Shown piece after piece: positions 10,832 through 23,775 of a DNA stretch of 64,000 nt. Origin of the DNA: Xylaria sp. FL1777 (lineage: Eukaryota; Ascomycota; Sordariomycetes; Xylariales; Xylariaceae). The notes beneath the pieces are model-generated. The model was not told where the DNA came from and did no database searches. It saw nothing but the letters and a program-made list of their open reading frames with translations. Location of the stretch: assembly GCA_022578965.1 (NCBI GenBank), contig MU400570.1:124001-188000 (forward strand), written 5' to 3'. The stretch's first letter is position 1; each line of letters opens with the position of its first letter. Made by a program: the position numbers and the translations under genes.

Positions 10832-13800
10832 TAGGAATTATCACGAACGGACTAGTGGGATTTAATCACAACATAATTCTTAGAACAGCGACCCTTCTCC
10901 CTCCCCCCAAGAAACATATGAGAGAGACCTGTGGGTTTTCCCCCCCTTCATTTCTCTCGCCGTCTCGTGGATTGATACACCACGGGGAAACTCTTTGGCG
11001 AAACTCGAAATCTTTCTTGGGCAAGCAAATTAATTGGGCTGGGGAAACATCCATTCATACCTTTCATTTATTTGTCCGTTTTGGGCAACCTGCCAACCTA
11101 CCTATTTATCTGTATACCGTATGAGGGAGGGGTGGGATCCAAAATTAGACGATACAGCGAGTAGAGAAGGGGGAAATAGAAAAAAGCTCAAGATCTTTTT
11201 TCGTTTGTTTCGTTTCGTTTCGTTTGTTTGTGATTCTCCCTTTTTGGGGCTGGTGATTGGTTTGGTGGACAGATGGATTGACTGTGTGGATGGGTGATAG
11301 TTAATACTTAATTGTCTTTCTTTCGCGGGATTTATATAGGCAACTACATATATATATTCATGCACATACATACCAATGCACTGTTGATATATGTATTTGA
11401 TTCTACTTGGGGCCTTTGGCATAGACTTGAGCGCGAGTCTTGTGTCACGAAGGGAGAGAACTGAAATACTAGCTGGGTAGAGGTATGTGTCGACTACCTC
11501 TCGGCAAGGAGGGGGTCATATATATGTACAAGTGGAACAAGGAATTAATCTAGGGCTCGTGATATTTTAATTATGTACGATAGAGAATGGTGTAGTCTGT
11601 TATCAAGTTGCTTGAGTATCCAGCGAGGACCTGGTTTCTTACCTTGACCTGTAAGTTTAGGAGTTGTTGTTCGGTAGTTATGGCTTTGGGTTCGGGCGTA
11701 TTGACTGAATATGTGGTGTTGCTCTGTTTCTTTTCTGCTGTCCTCGTACCTATGCGGTTGCATATATATAACTCGTTGCTACTGCCTTTTCCTCTTTGAG
11801 TCCCCGTGTCGTCTCTCTCAGGATGTAGATGTCGATCGAAGCTATCTGGGGCCTTTGAGTCCCTGCGTATGATTGATTATATCAAAGGCTAGGTAAGTGG
11901 GAGAGCAGTCATCGTCTGGTATATCATGCCCATTTCACTTGCTAGCGTAAGGAGGTTCAGGTGTGTCTCGCGTCCATGTTCTTGTATACGCTGTGCTAGA
12001 TAAAGGTATAATGCTTTTTCTTCTTCGTTATTTGGGCGTTCTTCACTCGGTCTGAATAGGTATGGAATCCTGGGACAAATTTGGGAGTGGGAATAGTCTA
12101 TGCTCGACGGGTGATTGCGAGGTAGCTCGAATACCGGGCTTCGTCAGGAGCTTGTGTCTTCACTGTTTCTTTCTGGAAAGTGGTGTGATTTGTCGAGAGA
12201 GTTCCTTTGATTGGATATTACTATCTCGAATCAACGAATCATTCCGCTGTTGCTAACTGATGGCTGCATTTTTGTCTTGTTTGCGTGTAGGTGTGCCGCG
12301 GACAAACTAGCCGTAGGTAGGTTACCAACACCGTTGTTTGGTAAGGAGGCTCATAATATTTATTAGTCTATCTTATCTAGAATGGTTGGGTGATACAACT
12401 TCATGCAGTGAGATAAATATATTCCTCTGTTTCCAAGCGGAATTCTCCACGGGCGTATGTGAGACCATGCCCGTTCCCGAGACCGCCAGCGTTGAGCTCA
12501 ACGTCTTGACCAAGTCGCTGGTGGATACTGTGTTGCGTTGATGCAGCAATCATAAAAAAGATGACCAACTACTTCCAGATATGCCTACGGGAGGAGGCCC
12601 GGTGTGTCAAGTTTTGTTTCTACTTTCTTGGTACTAGATATGTTTAGGGTGTTTAGGATAGGACACCACATTACTCAATACCTAATATCAGACGATACTT
12701 GGGTATCTGAAGGAGTCTTCGGGGCCGAGGTAAGATCTGTGCTCATGCGGGCGACAGGCGTAGTAAGTTAGTAAGTCCCTCCCTTCCCCCCACGAGGCTG
12801 TTCTGATTACTTAGCTAGGTAGGTATTATTGTGACTGTCGCATATAGTGGAAACAAAATGAATAGGTGGTTTTGAAAAATTGTTATTTACACCGACAGTA
12901 CACCGATATACTTAGGTGTAATCAAACACGGCAAGAAACACGATAAGAGTCCAATAAACCAGGATAATCCTTCTACGAGAGAGCTAAGACAGAAGGTGGC
13001 GCGTTAGGGCCGCGCCTAAGGCACCCTTTACGCCTCTCCCGTGACAGCTATCAGCAACCTAATTGGGCCGGCACTTTCTGAGAACATGGGGTAACAGATT
13101 TTGAGGCTGGAGGGCGAGGACAGCGACTTACCCTAGCAGGTATCGGAAGGATTATCACTTACTTACTTACTTAGACAAAGGGTCCGCTCGAGGTCGTGCC
13201 TCGTCGGGAGTGGCTTAGATATAGGTATACGTCAGCCGAAAGATTATGCGAAGACTAGTGTAGGTGTTGTATTGTATCTTGTGTTGTATAGTAAGTTCTG
13301 ACAATTGCACGGTGAAACTCGACAAACCTGACGCAACGTGCGCAAAAGTGCACTGACCTAGCGATTCAGGGTACTTGTCAACCCAGAGTGCCGATGCAGG
13401 GCGTCTCTAGATCAGTCTAGCAGACATTGGGGGCCAGCTGAAGGCAAGGCAAGAGAAGGGACGGTACTCACTTACCGAAAGAGAGTCTTGGGAGATGGGC
13501 TTCGGCCGGCCACACAGCCCCAGTCGGAAAGCTGAAGGGGATCAACAGAGTCGCAGGGCTCGTTCGTCTAATGCTGCCGACATTCTCCATCAGCAGAAAT
13601 AAGCGGTCACTTCAGTGCTGCTGCCCAATGGCGGCCGACGGTAACCCGATCCCGTGAGCAAAGGATTGAAACGGCAGATGACGAGAGAAGGGCATTGCCA
13701 AAAGCAGAATCTGAGGGGTGGGCGGCGCAGGGTACGGCTCTCTTACGACTGGTTCCAGTTGGTCTACGGATGTCTCTTTGAGGATGAAGACTACAGATGT

Positions 13801-14539
13801 ATAGCTGTACGCGATAGATAGTATAGTAGTGTAGCCCACGGTAGGGAGACAAAAAGAGGTACCCGGGCCAGGCACTCACTTGCCTCTGCATGTCGGTTCA
13901 CACTTATCTGTACCCTGTTCCTTGGCGACGCGCGATCCCAGATGTGACGAGCTGATTCCTCGACGTTGATTCGAAGAAAGCCCGTAGCGAAAGGCATGAG
14001 CCGTATGCGCTAGGACACACTTTAAGCACGTCAACTTGTTGCCGCCGAAGAGCGCGATGCCTACTTGCGTACCTACCCTATAGTAAGTAGATAGAGTGTT
14101 TCCATCCATTCTACTTAGACTATCTCGGGGCATTTCTGACACTTGACCGCCTTTATGATGGGACGGGCTCTGTCCGCAACACTCTTCGTACTCGCCGGTC
14201 TGGCGGTGGACAGATGAAACGAGTGCGAACTCGACTCTTGTGATCCCAGCAGCGGCGTGATTACACTCAAGCACTCAAGCGTCCTTGACTTTCCCTCGCT
14301 TCGCATACCGTAGTTCATCATGCACACTTGCTGCTTTAAGACAATGATTATGGTCGGCTGTGACAGGCTCTACTTGAGTGTACATGATGTAGTATACATC
14401 ACGTACTGATTGATGTACGGTACTATACACTACATAATGATTCAGCTTTCCAGGCTTTGGTGGAGTGGGTTCCCAGCAATTCGATACGTGGCTGAACAGG
14501 ATATCCAGTGCCTATCAAGGTGCGGAGCTGACGCGGCTG

Positions 14540-14557
14540 AAAAAAAAAAAAAAAAAA
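14540..14557 (+). repeat. A18 homopolymer
   Basis: Eighteen consecutive A in non-coding DNA. It is not preceded by anything resembling a retroposed transcript or target-site duplication. Confidence 0.9.
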
Positions 14558-15114
14558 GGCTGTAGTGTACTTGTAGAATGAGAAGGAGAAGCTCTAGACT
14601 ACCGGTATTTACCTAGGTGTCCCTTTACGAGTCATCATGGAAGTCCAGCTGCCTAAGATGAGGGGGGAATGGTGAGCGAAACGGATAAGGGGGGGGAGGG
14701 AATTATCGGAGAATGGAAGAACTGAAGTGAAAGAAAGAAAAAGAAAAGCTTCGCCTTGCTTTGCCTTACCCTGCACAGAACTCGCACAAGCAGCAGCCCA
14801 TCCAGAACGGCTCCTCCTCCAAGGGCCCCACGAAGAAACGAATTGCTTTGATCCTTGTCGAGTAGGCGGCCCCAGTGGAAGGAAGAATGGGCTCATCTCG
14901 CCAGGGCGGCCCGGTAAGCTTCGCTCGGCACATTCAGGTTTGCCAATGCCGTTGAGAAAGCTGCGAGGATCCCAACGAGGCAAGGATCAGCACCCCAAAG
15001 CGTTCGGCGTGTCTACCGGCTCAGTGTAACGCACCACTTGCCTCCATCCCTTCCTCGCCCCTCCCAAGACAATTCAACAAGCGATCAACGCGCACAGCTG
15101 AGCTGATGGGACGT

Positions 15115-15184
15115 CATGGGTGGGTGGGTAGATGGAAGGGTGGATGGAGGATGGGTGATGGGTGGATGGATGGAGGAACGGGCG
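15115..15184. repeat. Degenerate GGGT/GGAT minisatellite
   Basis: G-rich, imperfect array of GGGT, GGAT and GGGTGAT units on the + strand. G-runs are short (three), so quadruplex potential is modest. It lies directly before the (GTCT)8 tract. Confidence 0.75.
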
Positions 15185-15199
15185 GGAAAAGACAGAAGG

Positions 15200-15200
<1 letters not shown>

Positions 15201-15232
<32 letters not shown>
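15201..15232. repeat. (GTCT)8 microsatellite
   Basis: Eight perfect tandem GTCT units, followed by CTCTG. It is non-coding. Confidence 0.95.
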
Positions 15233-15234
<2 letters not shown>

Positions 15235-15810
15235 GCGGGAGCTGTCCGTCTGATATGTGCCGCACTGTCGTGCTGTCTGGGACGGCATGACCCTGTAACC
15301 ACTCCAGCTGCTTGTCTACGTGTCCACTCCCCGTCTACACATACACTATGAAACCAAGGCCTGACTGAGGACATCACATCTCGCTGAAGATACACACTAG
15401 ATCGAAAGGAAAAAAAACATATGATCGCGCTCGGAGGGCGGCGGAGCGGCGGCCGACACAATATGCGTAAGTAGTAACACTACGATAGTGACACTTGGGT
15501 TTTATTATTAGCGGCTTGGGCTGATGTTGTCGCTTTTTCGTGTGCCATGTTGGACTAAAGTCAAGTGGTTTTTTTTTTTATTGTTTTTTGTTTCGACCAT
15601 AGCAACAGCCTGGTTTCGCGAGATCTGGTTTGACCAGTTTGTTATTTATCCTGCAGGTAATCAAGACAGCGCGACGACGGGAACGTTCGACGGCCACTTT
15701 GGGGTTGCCGATCACAGATCCAGCTTGGTATCGCTGCATCCATGTATGAAAACGGGGAGGCTGGAGCCTTTGTGAGGCAATTATTAGCCGATACGTGACG
15801 ACTATACTCA

Positions 15811-15833
15811 AGTCAGTCAGTCAGTCAGTCAGT
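15811..15833. repeat. (AGTC)n microsatellite
   Basis: Nearly six perfect AGTC units. The same unit recurs as GACT repeats in kinesin intron 1, suggesting that tetranucleotide slippage is common in this genome. Confidence 0.92.
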
Positions 15834-15876
15834 ACCGCAACGACAAATAACCTGTTTGGTAAGTTTTCCCCATAGC

Positions 15877-15907
15877 GTATGTATGTATGTATGTATGTAT
15901 GTATGTA
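15877..15907. repeat. (GTAT)n microsatellite
   Basis: About 7.75 perfect GTAT units in non-coding DNA. Confidence 0.93.
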
Positions 15908-16814
15908 CACTACTATACAGATTTTACTATACTACATAGTATATTACGTACCAATTACTTAGATGATGGCCAATTCACGGAGATAGCACATTGACGCTGC
16001 TTTCAGCTTATCGACTAACCAGTATGCGTAGTAGGTATGCGTATGCGTATAGCACTGGATAGGATTCTTGCACGCAATGGAGTGGACTGCACTAAGTGCT
16101 TACTTTATACTACATCTCGTGCCGTTGCATATTAAATACTATATCCAGACAGGTTAGCTTCGCTCGCGCCGTTGTCCCTACGGTATGATCCGGCCATACA
16201 GCTCCTGAATGCCGAGCTGATGCCAGCCTGACCACGGTATAATGCGGGTGAGCAGTCTCTCGATCGAGCCCTTATCAGTCCAATGAGGAGGCGTGGAGAG
16301 CGCATCGAAACGAAGGGCCGCAACATACCTACGCAAGTATGTGTGCGTACAGTACCCAGAATCTGCCAGAGCACGCACTGCAACCTGTGTGTGTGTGGTG
16401 TAGTGTGCAGAGTGTAGTGTCCTGGACCACCCTACGCAGTACGCACACATACAGCAGTCCCCCAGGTATCATGTACCGTGACACTCTGTGCAATGGTTGG
16501 AGAAGTGCACGCCAATCACGATGGTGACGATCACCCGAGCACTTCCTCAGCCCAGCTCGCGACAAGCGGAGGTCCCGCTCCCTAGCTATCGACCTGCCTT
16601 AAGCATTCAGCTAAAGCTCGGCAGCCTTGACTCTCTGCACGAAAGCAAGCGAGTGATGCACGTGTGCGCTAGGGAGAATGTCGAGAGGCTAGAACTTGTG
16701 GTCCTTCCGCCCCCCTCCCCTCTCTCTGCCCCATCTTCCTTACTATTCGGACAGTCAGGTAGCGTGCTCACGTACGGTCTGTTATATTTCGACCTACATT
16801 AGTACTACGACCCT

Positions 16815-16856
16815 ACTGACTGACAATGACTGACACTGACTGACACTGACGCTGAC
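16815..16856. repeat. Imperfect TGAC/CTGAC tandem array
   Basis: Repeated CTGACTGACA-like units with small variations. It is non-coding. Confidence 0.8.
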
Positions 16857-18886
16857 ATTGTACGATGCTGCCACCAGGCACTCGATGTTGAGACTCTTAT
16901 TACGATGTATAAGGATCTTCACGAAACACCTAAACATCCAATGGACCATGGCTAGGTCTGTGCCAAGAGCGGTATAACCTTCTGCACATAATGCCATACG
17001 TCTATCTGGTATATTGTACCGTGTCTTGTCCTCCGCTGTGTTTCGCATGTTTGGTTTGCTGCAACGGCTCAACACACGTGTTATACTTTTCTTGATGTAG
17101 GTACGGCATACGCAGGAAGTGAGTAGGTACCTAACTTACAACGCCTATAGTTTACGGACCTACATATGTATATGTAAGACAAGAGGCTGTCTCCTCCTGT
17201 CTAGCACTATAGATGCATAGTTTACCAATGGTTGTTAGATAGATTCAAAGTTGGTCCAGCGTAGTTGTCTCTGTCTAAAAAAGATGCCGGCCTTACCCTA
17301 CTACCCTAGCCACCTTAGCTTAGATAGATAGGTATAATTCACACCGAGGACACCGAGACAGGTAGAATGTGACCTGGAGACTAGTTCTTGTTCTCCATCT
17401 CTTCTCCTCTGCCCTCCCTTCGTAGATATTGTATTTTGTATCGTCACATAGCGTGTCCCCGCCCCTTCTCCTGAGGTTGATTGGCTCCTTGATCTCCAGT
17501 CTACATCAGGTCCCCCAGACTACCTGATATGTATCTCAGTACCGGTAGTGCACATATCGACTCTATACCTGGTTCATGTCTCTATATTTCCAATCCGACT
17601 GTATTGATTGCGATGCATTATCAGCCGAATGAACCATGCGCCCTACTCCTACAGTATCACTACTACCCGACCTTCTCTCTCTCCCTGCCGTTGACTGGAG
17701 AGTGCCTGACCCAACCTTGGGTATCCCTCTCTTGCCCTCCCAGAATAAAGGGGAACAAACAAATAGTTGATGGTTAACGGCTTGGGTTTCACGGTATATC
17801 GATCCCGTGGGAGAGCACTCGCTATACTACTTACTGTATAGTATGTATAGTATATGACGCCCCCATCAGCCTGCTACCTCCAGGCAAGCGTATACAAGCG
17901 CATCCATCCATCCCTATGTACATCATATACAGATCTCTCTGTACGTGTAGACACGGCTACATATAAGCAATGTGCGTACATACAGTACATGCATGCATAC
18001 GTACTTACATCACACGTACTATACCTAGCCAAGTCCGCGCGCTGACCTTCTGACTGCCTATAATCTACAATATAACGAACGATAGCTGATATCTTCAACC
18101 TGCTCGACCTGACTTAGATATGCCACATACTCACATACCCAGACCTGTGCCGTACAGCAGCATACATGGTACCTACAGCATACGGCAGTACGCTAGGTAG
18201 ATAAGTAAGTACCTGGACTAGGTACCCATTAGTTTTGAGTTTGGTAGCTGTCCAGGTACCTACTTGTGACCAGACGGACCCCTGCTGCTCTCTCTCTTTT
18301 TTTTTTCTTTCTCTTTGCGGTGGTTCCACTGACCTGCAGCATGCGCAAGCTATGCTGAATCAGGATCTATCTGTTACCGACCCACCCGAGCTCTGCTCCA
18401 GTATCGCACAATTCTTCGGCACGAGTTTACAATCCCTCCACCAGGGTGGGTAGGTACCTGGCTTACAATTGTCCTGTAAAGGGTAGGTAATAGGTACCCA
18501 CTTATACACGAACGCCAGCCGGGCTAGGTTGGAACAACTGGACAGACTTCTAGCCCTGCCCCCCCGCCAGCCTGCGCTGCCATGCGCTGCCCTGTTCTGC
18601 CCTGTTCTGCGCTGCGCTGCGTTGCGCTGCCCTGTCTGTCTATACCACCTACATGTCTATACTACATGTACGCATATGGCCCGGCGCCTGCCCTGCACGG
18701 CTGCCCACCTGTGATACCTCGTGCGCTAGAGCCAGGAATGGAGCTCTCTAGCCTCCCAACGTACTCGTTAGCGTGCCCTCACGCAAGGGCTGGTGTTTTC
18801 GTGATACGGTCGACATCGCGCCCAGTGCTTGCAGGTAGTACAAGGAGATACCTACCCAGGTACATACGCTACCTGTATGGGAGTAT

Positions 18887-18920
18887 ACCACAATACCTAT
18901 ACCACAATACACCACAATAC
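18887..18920. repeat. ACCACAATAC repeat, three copies
   Basis: Three identical 10-mers at 18887, 18901 and 18911. The first is separated from the second by CTAT and the last two abut. Confidence 0.85.
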
Positions 18921-19269
18921 ACACAGTACCGGCGCTACCAGGGTTTGTGGTTAATCTATCTATCGTCGCCGGCTACGACCCACCGTCTATCTGCCTGTCT
19001 GAGGCCTTCGCCGCTAGCCTCTGCTCTGCCCTCATCAGTCGTGACGGCCGAAGCATTACCTGCTACGTACTTGCCTACTTAACTTCACCTACCTAGCCAC
19101 CTGCCTACCTACTTAGTGTATGTGGTAGCTATTAGCCAATTTGCCTGCTGCTGCTGCCCTGGCCCCGTCGTCGCCTCCCGTCTCCTCGATCCGATCTGAC
19201 TTCCTTCCCTCCTGGACACCCGGTGCTTATGCTTGATCCATAATGCCTGGCATGTACCTGGCGCCCGTC

Positions 19270-19320
19270 CTGATTACCTGATTACCTGACTACCTGACTA
19301 CCTGCCTGTACCTGCCTGTA
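19270..19320. repeat. CTGATTAC/CTGACTAC/CTGCCTGTAC tandem units
   Basis: Successive pairs of near-identical 8-10-mers that drift along the array (CTGATTAC twice, CTGACTAC twice, CTGCCTGTAC twice), as if duplications occurred stepwise. Confidence 0.8.
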
Positions 19321-19956
19321 CGTACACGACCTGATACCGAGACACTTGCGCCAGAATACAAAACAGGCCAGCCCAGGAAATAAGAGTGTGACTACCCCAT
19401 TATTTCTCCATTCAGCCCGGGTTTTTCCACGACCAGGATGGCCCAGCTGGTCTAAGTTCATATTCCGCCTCCTCTCTCCCTGCTGTACGTCAAAAACCTA
19501 GACCAGCCGAGTTCCCCAACCCGTCTGTCATTGGCCCATATTAGGATGATGAGCATTTGATCCAGCGAACAATCTGATATTTTTTTTTATTTTTGTTTTA
19601 TTCGCATCGCCTGGTGTTTCTAGACACCAACCCTGAATCCCGAGATCGTGGCTTTTGGTTGTCCTCGCCCACCCCCGGTAAACCGCATTTGATGTCTTTA
19701 GTTATAGAACATTTAGGACGCGAGTGTGAGAGTGAGCTCGGCGCGGTGGAGAGCCCCAAAACTGTCAACGAGTCCGTCCACGGGGCGCAACCACCTGGAG
19801 CACCGGCCTAATCATCCTTCTTCTCACAAGCGGTTGGCGACAGGTTTTCCGGCTTTTGACTGTACCGGCCTTCGTGGACCCGTGACGGTGAGGATCGGGG
19901 AGGGTGGCGAATTGGGAACGGAAAGGGCAAAGCACAACAAGAGCAGAAAGAAGTCA

Positions 19957-19972
19957 TATATATAAATATAAG
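19957..19972 (+). promoter_or_regulatory. TATA-like AT element just upstream of the C2H2 gene
   Basis: ATATATATAAATATA-type stretch ending about 12 bp before the proposed ATG. This is close for a TATA box if the start is correct, so it may instead be 5' UTR. Confidence 0.3.
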
Positions 19973-19984
19973 ATTCTGAGAAGG

Positions 19985-22900
19985 ATGGCCACTGACCCTT
20001 TTGAGCCGCGACAAGATCGTCGCGGCTCCATCTTGGATACCCGGGAGACTTCGGTGGCGGCACCCGGCTTTGATCCTTCCTTGGACCCCACGATCCGAAG
20101 ACTTTTTGAGCAACAAGCTGAAATCCAGGCAAAGCTGGCCGCGCTTCTTCCGGTTAGATATGTGGCCAGTGGTCGGCTTGAGTTGGCTATGCTGCGACAT
20201 AAACTCGGTGCTCTTGAGACGTATGCGCGTAGTCAAAGTATGTTTCCCTCATTTTCTTTCTTCCTTTGTTACACCGATGGACGGCGCATCGTCGCATCAT
20301 TCATTTACTGGATTGGTAGTACTAACGAGGGAATCGCCAAGACTTGTCTGGTAATGTTCCTGTTCTCTGTGAAATTGAGGAAGCCCGATCACTCCAGTAC
20401 CGATGCGAATGCATCGAGAGCTACCTAATTGATGAAGGTACGTTGTCGCGCTGCATAACGTGTAAGCTCATAAATCTTACACTGCAACAATAGGCTTCGA
20501 CCTTCATGATGCAAGGTTCCTCGACGCTTTGGGGCTGAATGCCCATGGCGAGGCTCCTCCGGGCTATAGTTCATGGCTAGATCAGAATATTTCGCATTAT
20601 GATCCTGTCTTTCGAGGATGGAGAACAAGAGGTTCGGTACCATTAATCTCGCGGCGCCAGGTTTCATTCAAATGTTGGCACGACGAGTGCATCCATCAAA
20701 TTTACGGCTTTTCGACGGCTGAGGATCGAGACGAGCATATGAAGCGGCATGCGAACCCTCCAAAAAGGGAACCAGGGCTTTCAGTTAATAACGTATTGCC
20801 ACTGGCATTCTCAGATCCAGCGCAGCCCAGAGTCTTTGGCACAGATCATCTCAAACAGGGTTCTCCTGCTCCTTTACCACGTTTGTCAGTACCGTCCACG
20901 TTACCTGGCCTCGCCACGATGAATCAACCTAGAGATCGTCGAGGTTCAGTCCCGGGTTATCCTCCAGTAAATGAATATCCTTCTCAACATCGGAGCTCAT
21001 TACAAGTAGAGGCGGAGGTTGATCCAATGCTACCGCCACTTAAACGGAGTAGAATGGGTCATTCTAGGCTAGAGTCCATCGGAGAATTGAGGCTACCTCG
21101 CGACACCGGTCCCTGTCTTCGTTGTAAGGTCCAAGCTAAGCCAGTAAGCTGATTGTCTATACTGGAGGCGTATGGTTGAACTGACACACTGCAGTGTGAT
21201 TCGAGAGACGATTGCGCATTCTGTTCTGAAAACTCAAACTCCGCAGGCGATGAGCTATGGGCCGTTCTCGGTTGTCACCGCGGCCCTCTAGCCAACTTGG
21301 CCGATTACATGCTGCCAGGTAGGTTCTCAGTTTCGTTGCGACGCAACTGTTCTGTCTGACTTCAAAGCAGAAGCCCTTTCTCCAAGACAAACGCACACTC
21401 CCGTCACATCCCCAATGGCAAGACGGCGAAACATGAATGACTACCTTGAGAGGACATACCTTGTTAGTCCAGGCATGGTAGATTTGGTTAAAAACCGTCT
21501 CGATTTTAATGATGGTTTTTGGTGGACTGAAGACCTAGCGACTCTACCCATGCCAAACCCTACGTTAGCAACCTACTCGAAAGAACCGAAAGACTATCCG
21601 CCACCTGTACTCAAAGTGCTCGCCGCAAGCTGGAACACCGAAGGTGTTCCCTTTCAGTTTTGGGAGCTTTTTAGACTGACGGGCTTCATGTCGGACAGCA
21701 GAGAGTCGGAAGCTGTACAATATCCAGTCTTGTACCGCGCTAAACTACTCTTACGAGAGATACTTTTCTACGATTTACAACAACCGGAACCGTCGATACG
21801 AACCGAAGTTAATGTTTCTAATGCCCAGCTTCTCCCAGATGATATGGATTACGATAGCCGTAACCGACTCATCTATAACTGCATGGTTCAGTTTTTACAG
21901 TCTTTCGAGAGTGTGACTATGAGAAGGGTCGTATCCGAACCTAAGAGCTGGCTCGCTATTTTTATTTCGCTCTGCATATTTAGCATAGTGAGGACGATCC
22001 TTGCCGATCTTATTTCAACGCCGTCACGAACCATTCCTGCTCAGGCTCCAAACGGTTTGCCCATCTCTGGGGGAGCTATGGCGATGCATAGCGTGTATAA
22101 GGCACTAGTTCATGTATTCGCATGGTCCACCCCGATGATCCTTGACAGCCCCGTTCTAGAAATGGATGGGAACGACAGAGTTCTATTTGCGACATCGCTG
22201 TCGGCCATTCGAAAGGAGGAATGGATTACCTGGGGTATACGTTCGACTAAGGACTTTTTGCTAGGACTAGGAAGTGGATATTTGGTTGACAATGTCGGTT
22301 TTAACGGGTTCTTCCGCCAGCGGACGCCCATATACCGTCATATTTCATACACTCAGCCGGCTGTCGTTGGTGAGGCTGGGGAACCCCGCAGGTCCATCTC
22401 CGAATGGCGACCAATAGACCCTTGGGCGAATAGAGGTGACCAAGATATGCTAGCATCTGCCTTTGGAATGCAGCAGGAAAGGAGGCACACCGTAGCGGAA
22501 AGTCCCGCCTTCACGCGTGCAATAGCACGAGGCCTCAGTTCTCCTACGAAACTAAGGACCTCGTATCAACGACCGCCTCTTCGGAGAGTGTACTGCTCGA
22601 AATGCAACGAATACCCTGAAGGCTTTCGCGGCGAACACGAACTTCGGAGGCATACCGATGCCAAGCATGCTGCTTTAGTAAAGCGATGGGTTTGCACTGA
22701 ACCACCTAACCCGAGCCCAAACGCACCGCAGCCACTCATTCCTCTATCTAAATGCAAAGCATGTGTTACACAGAAGAAATATGGTGCTTACTATAATGCC
22801 GCAGCTCACCTACGACGAGCACACTTCCACCCCCACAGGAGCGGCAAGGCGAGCGGCGATTGGCCCCCAATGTCTATTCTAAAGGATTGGATGCGGGAGG

Positions 22901-23775
22901 TGCGGCAGTCCATTGATATCAATGAGAACGACAGCTCGAGTGGGGAAGACGAAAATGAAGTCCGGATGATAGAGGAGTACACATTGCCCCGCCAGCCGTC
23001 ATTCCTCGAAGCCCCAAGGCTTGCTCCCGCACCACCTCAGGGGCCTATACTGGCACCATCCGTGCCACCATCACTAGAGAGCACGGTTCATAGCAGCCCT
23101 AATATATCTAAGGCTGAGGACAACAGGAATCGCTGCCCGCATCCGGATTGCGGTCGAGTCTTCAAGGACTTAGCGGCGCATATGCTCACGCATCAAGAAG
23201 AGCGACCTGAAAAGTGTCCGATAGAAACGTGCGAATATCATACCAAAGGATTTGCCCGCAAGTATGACAAGAATAGACATGCTCTTACTCATTATAAAGG
23301 GACAATGGTATGTCCATTTTGTCCAGGTCCAGGAACAGCGTACGAAAAAGCGTTTAACCGCGCCGATGTCTTCAAGCGGCACCTAACTGCCGTACACAAT
23401 GTCGAACAAACACCCCCTAACAGTCGGAAGATGATCATCAGCGGAAGCAGCTCTCGCAACGGTGGGGATGCTAAATGCTCGATCTGCCAAACGCGGTTTG
23501 CTACTGCACAGGAGTTCTATGAGCATTTGGATGACTGTGTTCTCAACGTCATTGTCCCGACGACCCCAAAAGTCTCGAGGGACCAGACATCCACACCCCA
23601 GAAAGGTGACCAGAAGAACGTGCTAGGAAATATGGGAGAAAGTGATGAAAAGACAGAATTGTCTAGTACCCGAGACCTGAGGAGAAGCACCGAAGCGAGT
23701 TCAACAGCCGGGTCCGCCGAGCTTCCAAGAGAAACAACGGAAAAGATGGACCTAGACTTTGATAGGGGCGACTGA
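19985..23775 (+). CDS. Large fungal C2H2 zinc-finger protein, putative transcription factor
   Basis: Five exons (19985-20237, 20330-20437, 20494-21143, 21195-21318, 21371-23775) encode 1179 residues. Introns are 51-92 bp and each join continues a sensible sequence, for example KVQAKP to CDSRDDCAFC. Zinc-binding elements: FKCWHDEC...HMKRH near residue 178; a Cys-rich segment CLRCKVQAKPCDSRDDCAFC near 330 that resembles a degenerate binuclear zinc cluster; YCSKC...HELRRH near 785; CKAC...HLRRAH; and a tandem C-terminal block CPHPDCGRVF, CPIETCEYHTKGF, CPFCPGPG (about 966-1060) and CSICQTRF near 1081. The middle (about 390-620) is a conserved helical region with a hydrophobic helix SWLAIFISLCIFSIVRTIL. 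Proteins of this layout are widespread and mostly uncharacterised in Pezizomycotina. A nuclear DNA-binding role is inferred from the fingers. Confidence 0.87.

Larger units (their letters stand above)
10832..19984. other. 9.2-kb gene-free interval with many microsatellites
   Basis: I found no reading frame with a recognisable motif, signal peptide or consistent splice pattern over 9 kb. It is the longest such stretch here. The first part (10.8-12.6 kb) looks like ordinary 3'/5' flank. From about 12.7 kb the DNA is dense in TAGGTA/TACCTA words and simple repeats: A18 at 14540, GGGT/GGAT at 15115, GTCT at 15201, AGTC at 15811, GTAT at 15877, TGAC at 16815, CTGC at 18577, ACCACAATAC at 18887 and CTGATTAC at 19270. 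No transposon ends or transposase remnants were recognised. It may hold an extended promoter or long non-coding RNAs for the C2H2 gene at its right edge. That is inference. Confidence 0.55.

Noticed and set aside
13876..14274. 132-codon minus-strand frame in the gene-free interval, with several cysteines
   Set aside because: No signal peptide, no conserved pattern and a base composition like the flanking repeats. Treated as chance.
14540..14557. Poly-A tract as a sign of a LINE/SINE or retrocopy
   Set aside because: No reverse-transcriptase remnant, no Pol III boxes upstream and no target-site duplication seen.
15115..15232. Short tandem repeats as a possible CRISPR-like or telomere-related array
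   Set aside because: Units are 4-7 bp with no spacers and no TTAGGG repeats. They are ordinary microsatellites of a eukaryotic genome.
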